Source: UBA6059 sp965227155 (GTDB lineage Bacteria; Bacteroidota; Bacteroidia; Cytophagales; Cyclobacteriaceae). Taken from it: 64,000 nucleotides of DNA. The translations under genes were made by a program, and so were the position numbers. Position 1 is the stretch's first letter; each line of letters opens with the position of its first letter. Positions 61,282 to 64,000 of this stretch are shown piece after piece. The notes beneath the pieces were generated by a model, which saw only the letters and a list, made by a program, of their open reading frames with translations, was not told where the DNA came from and ran no database searches. The stretch covers positions 4,216,001 to 4,280,000 of the forward strand of contig OZ245731.1 of NCBI GenBank assembly GCA_965227155.1. Direction: 5' to 3'.

Positions 61282-62439
61282 CTATTCTATCCACGACTTG
61301 TAATACTTCCCATCATCAATCTTAAGGGCATTTTCAGTGATCATCATGGGCCGGAAGGTATCGATCATCACAGCCAGCTCTTCGGTGCCAGTTTTGCCGA
61401 TGCTGCGCTCGTAAGCACCTGGTGCAGGGCCATGTGGGATACCAGCAGGGTGCAGCGTAATATGGCCTCTTTCGATATTATTGCGGCTCATGAAGTCCCC
61501 ATCTACATAATACAGCATCTCGTCAGAGTCGATGTTGCTGTGGTTGTAGGGCGCCGGTATGGATTCCGGGTGGTAATCGTATAACCTTGGGCAGAAGGAG
61601 CACACCACAAAAGCTCTTGTCTCAAATGTCTGGTGCACCGGTGGTGGCTGGTGAATGCGACCCGTGATCGGCTCAAAATTGTGGATGGAAAAGCCATAAG
61701 GGAAATTGTAACCATCCCAGCCCACCACATCAAAAGGATGTGTGGTATAAACCAGCTCGTGCAGCATGCCCTGCTTTTTGATCTTCATGATGAATTCTCC
61801 TTTTTCATCATGCGTTTCCAGGTCTTGCGGCAGCTTATAGTCCCTCTCGCAGAATGGAGAATGCTCTAGCAGCTGCCCAAACCAATTGCGATAGCGCTTG
61901 GGTGTATAGATCGGCGTGAATGACTCTGCATACAGCAATCTATTGTTCGGCGAATCAAAGCTAATCTGGTAGATCATGCCACGGGGTATGATCAGATAAT
62001 CGCCGTACTCAAAATCTATATTGCCCAGCAAAGTGCGCAAGGTACCTGTGCCTTCATGTACAAAGATCATTTCATCGGCATCAGCATTTTTATAGAAATA
62101 GGCCTCTTGTGATTTTTTGGGTGCTGCCAACCCGATGATGATATCATTGTTGACCAGCAGCGGCTCTCTCGATTCAAGGTAATCATCTTTGGGGCTTACC
62201 TGAAATCCCTGCAGCAGGCGGGCTGTCATGTTTTTCGCTACGGATATCTTAGGGCTTACATCTTTCGGTTCCAGGATTTCCTTTACCATAGTAGGCCTGT
62301 GGATATGGTAGAGCAGGGATGACATGCCATCGAAACCAATGGTACCAAAAAGCTGCTCGTAATAGAGATTGCCATCAGGTTTTTTAAAGATGGTGTGACG
62401 CTTTTGGGGAAACTTCCCAAGCTTATGATAAATAGGCAT
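61282..62439 (-). CDS. hmgA: Homogentisate 1,2-dioxygenase
   Basis: A 385-residue Fe(II) enzyme that opens homogentisate to maleylacetoacetate in tyrosine/phenylalanine degradation. The bacterial short form is clear: HELVYTTHPFDVVGWDGYNF, the metal region PYNHSNIDSDEMLYYVDGDF and HPAGIPHGPAPG with the last His. Length fits. The OxyR-like regulator lies upstream, 48 bases away and transcribed the same way. No 4-hydroxyphenylpyruvate dioxygenase or fumarylacetoacetase gene is in the window. Confidence 0.94.
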   Translation of the reverse strand: MPIYHKLGKFPQKRHTIFKKPDGNLYYEQLFGTIGFDGMSSLLYHIHRPTMVKEILEPKDVSPKISVAKNMTARLLQGFQVSPKDDYLESREPLLVNNDIIIGLAAPKKSQEAYFYKNADADEMIFVHEGTGTLRTLLGNIDFEYGDYLIIPRGMIYQISFDSPNNRLLYAESFTPIYTPKRYRNWFGQLLEHSPFCERDYKLPQDLETHDEKGEFIMKIKKQGMLHELVYTTHPFDVVGWDGYNFPYGFSIHNFEPITGRIHQPPPVHQTFETRAFVVCSFCPRLYDYHPESIPAPYNHSNIDSDEMLYYVDGDFMSRNNIERGHITLHPAGIPHGPAPGAYERSIGKTGTEELAVMIDTFRPMMITENALKIDDGKYYKSWIE

Positions 62440-62487
62440 AATGTTGTTGCTTTAGTGGATCACTAAGTTAACAAGAATGCCAGCTTT

Positions 62488-63429
62488 TTAGGTCATTTTG
62501 ATGCCGGGATCTACAATATCAAGGCCTTCGGCTGATAGCATGTGCCTTGGGATATTTTGCTGTATGTAGGTCTTTAATTTCTCAATATAGCGGTCTTTAT
62601 CGTGATTGTGCGGCACGATGATGCTGATTTCCCTTGCCTTGGGTTTGCCCTTAATCTCCTTAATGTACATTTCTTGCTGTCCGGACAGGCTCAGGGTGGT
62701 AAGCTCGGGCAGTATGGTCATGCCGCCTTTGTTGTCCACCATCCTGACCAGTGCATCGATAGAGTTGGAGCGGTACACAAACTGTCGGTTTTGTCGCATC
62801 TTATTCAGGTCGCAGAAATTGTTGACCTGGTCGCGAAAGCAATTGCCCTCTTCCAGCAGCCATAACTGGCTGTAGTCTACATCTTTCAGCTGGATTGAGG
62901 AGCCTTCCGGCTTTTCATTGGAACTGTAGAAATAGAACTTTTCGTAGAAAATGGGGATCACATCAATGCCATAGATGCTGGCAGGTGTAGAAATGATGCC
63001 CGCCTCAATATCACCACTACGTACACCCTGAATCACCTCATCGGTGAGGTATTCGCGGATATCTAATCGGAAGTTTGGGTAATCTTGTTGTAGGGCATCG
63101 GCAAAGAGCGGCACCAGAAATGGAGCCAGAGTGGGGATTATGCCCAGTTTGAGTGCCCCATTATAATCTTTTTGTAGCCCCCGAGCATATTCAGAGAGGC
63201 GCTTGGCGTTGGTTACAATATCTTCCGCCCGGATCAAAAACTGTCGCCCATCTTCGGTGGGTTGTATGGGGGAGCTACTGCGGTTGAAAAGGATTACCCC
63301 GGTCTCTTCTTCCAGCTTCTGGATCTGCAGGCTGAGCCCCGGCTGTGAGATGGATAATTGCTCTGCAGCCTTTTTGAAGCTTCCATGCCGCTGCAGCATC
63401 AATGCGTATTCTAATTGCGCTAAAGTCAT
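62488..63429 (-). CDS. OxyR-like LysR-family regulator
   Basis: A 313-residue LTTR. The HTH (LAQLEYALMLQRHGSFKKAA, QPGLSLQIQKLEEETG) leads into the effector domain. Cys197 and Cys206 in EEGNCFRDQVNNFC have the OxyR spacing of nine, matching the peroxide-sensing pair. It is therefore probably a peroxide-responsive activator. It lies upstream of hmgA on the same strand; no katalase or ahpC gene is nearby. Confidence 0.88.
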   Translation of the reverse strand: MTLAQLEYALMLQRHGSFKKAAEQLSISQPGLSLQIQKLEEETGVILFNRSSSPIQPTEDGRQFLIRAEDIVTNAKRLSEYARGLQKDYNGALKLGIIPTLAPFLVPLFADALQQDYPNFRLDIREYLTDEVIQGVRSGDIEAGIISTPASIYGIDVIPIFYEKFYFYSSNEKPEGSSIQLKDVDYSQLWLLEEGNCFRDQVNNFCDLNKMRQNRQFVYRSNSIDALVRMVDNKGGMTILPELTTLSLSGQQEMYIKEIKGKPKAREISIIVPHNHDKDRYIEKLKTYIQQNIPRHMLSAEGLDIVDPGIKMT

Positions 63430-63668
63430 TTTTTATTATTCCTGTGCTAAAAAGGCATTACACCTCTACCTATGACAAAAATACTACTGCCTGCAATTTC
63501 GCTTGATTGGCCTAATTAAAGTATGATAATGGTCAGAGATTGGGGTAGTTAGAAGAAAAATTCACATTCAGGAAAAGTGTTCGCCAACTTAATGACTATG
63601 CATAAAGTGCCAATTTTGAAAGGTTCGTAGCTAGTTTGTCCTTCGTAATGATTAATAAGTCTTATTAG

Positions 63669-63893
63669 ACTTGTTGGTGGAAACAACAACAAGGGCCGGA
63701 GGCTAGTTTAAAAGAGTTAATAAAAGGGTCTCTAAAAATTCCAACAAATGCTGGTGAGCTGAATAAAAACACCAAAAAGGGCTGGGGTGATAACGACAAC
63801 AAGCTGATAATTGATGTTGACTTTTCTTTAGCTGATCTTGTTGGTAGCGGGAAGATCAAGCTTATACAAGTGGAAAAGGTTATATTTGATTGA
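63669..63893 (+). pseudogene. Orphan 74-codon frame without a start codon (gene remnant)
   Basis: Between a TAG at 63666 and TGA at 63891 an uninterrupted frame reads CWWKQQQGPEASLKELIKGS, IPTNAGELNKNTKKGWGD and DNKLIIDVDFSLADLVGSGK, ending in VEKVIFD. There is no ATG, GTG or TTG at its start. The sequence has a protein-like composition. It is probably the 3' end of a lost gene; the opposite-strand frame over it is less convincing. Confidence 0.45.
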
Positions 63894-63965
63894 TGTCGTA
63901 AACAGTAGATTTTGTTGTATGTCAATTCTAAAGCAATATTTACTGATCGTATATACTCGCTTTAC

Positions 63966-64000
63966 ATGAGATTCACTTTTTTATCTGTATTATTTCTCAG
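63966..64000 (+). CDS. Start of an exported protein (3' end outside window)
   Basis: ATG at 63966 opens MRFTFLSVLFL, a typical signal peptide beginning. Only 11 codons are visible, so nothing further can be said. Confidence 0.45.
   Translation, partial: MRFTFLSVLFL

Noticed and set aside
63665..63925. Minus-strand 86-codon frame near the right end
   Set aside because: Composition is Ser/Pro/Phe-rich, unlike real genes here; the plus-strand frame over the same bases is more protein-like.

Overview
The window looks like a chromosomal segment from a marine- or soil-type member of the Bacteroidota, most likely order Cytophagales. The grounds are the gene families present: a tricorn-like S41 protease with PD40 propeller repeats, a PadR regulator paired with a prefix-domain ABC permease, a TPR sensor kinase, DUF2911 and DUF6268-type proteins, a 7TM-AraC regulator, an SLC12-like carrier and a second EF-G. 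Start regions mostly lack strong Shine-Dalgarno sequences, and the intergenic DNA is AT-rich. No rRNA, tRNA, CRISPR array, prophage or intact insertion sequence was recognised, so most of it reads as ordinary core and accessory chromosome.

Layout. 1-6.4 kb: end of a Na+-coupled transporter, tricorn-like protease, SGNH hydrolase, two small DUF proteins and glutaminase. 6.4-11.3 kb: TPR lipoprotein, then a PadR-permease pair behind a large palindromic operator. 11.3-14.3 kb: aldehyde dehydrogenase with DUF779, divergent from an AraC regulator. 14.3-19.9 kb: hydrolase, PQQ-type sugar dehydrogenase lipoprotein, a repeat-rich gap, a HicAB module, ArfB-like release factor, DUF2911 and a methyltransferase. 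20-25.7 kb: a cell-wall block with PBP1A, a helical lipoprotein ending in Arg-Lys, two L,D-transpeptidases and an unknown exported protein. 26-28.5 kb: TPR histidine kinase overlapping a response regulator. 28.6-40.4 kb: LDH/MDH-like dehydrogenase, atypical M20 and M19 peptidases, an EthA-like monooxygenase/SDR pair with an AraC regulator, an NHL-type lipoprotein, a Tat-exported TIM-barrel isomerase, TcdA and TatD. 40.6-47.9 kb: an EF-G paralogue with altered GTPase motifs, outer-membrane barrels, DUF2147, a lipoprotein and MscS. 48-51.8 kb: toxin-antitoxin modules, DUF2797, a small membrane/barrel pair and OsmC. 52-57.8 kb: KefF/KefC-like K+ efflux pair, GreB and an SLC12-type carrier. 58-64 kb: HigBA with a broken toxin, S41 peptidase, a second HicAB, homogentisate dioxygenase, an OxyR-like regulator, a gene remnant and the start of an exported protein.

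How genes work together. The most coherent unit is 22.5-25.7 kb: the lipoprotein has a C-terminal lysine and sits directly upstream of two L,D-transpeptidases, the arrangement expected if the organism tethers its outer membrane to peptidoglycan in a Braun-lipoprotein-like way. Five toxin-antitoxin loci lie between 17 and 61 kb. Two of them (yefM/yoeB and higBA) keep an intact antitoxin while the toxin is visibly broken. Four TA or regulator genes have perfect palindromes just upstream that are good operator candidates. Several enzymes have family-level folds but altered key residues (EF-G paralogue, M19, M20, LDH-like, monooxygenase). Non-coding gaps hold several unrelated palindromic repeat families of REP or MITE type.
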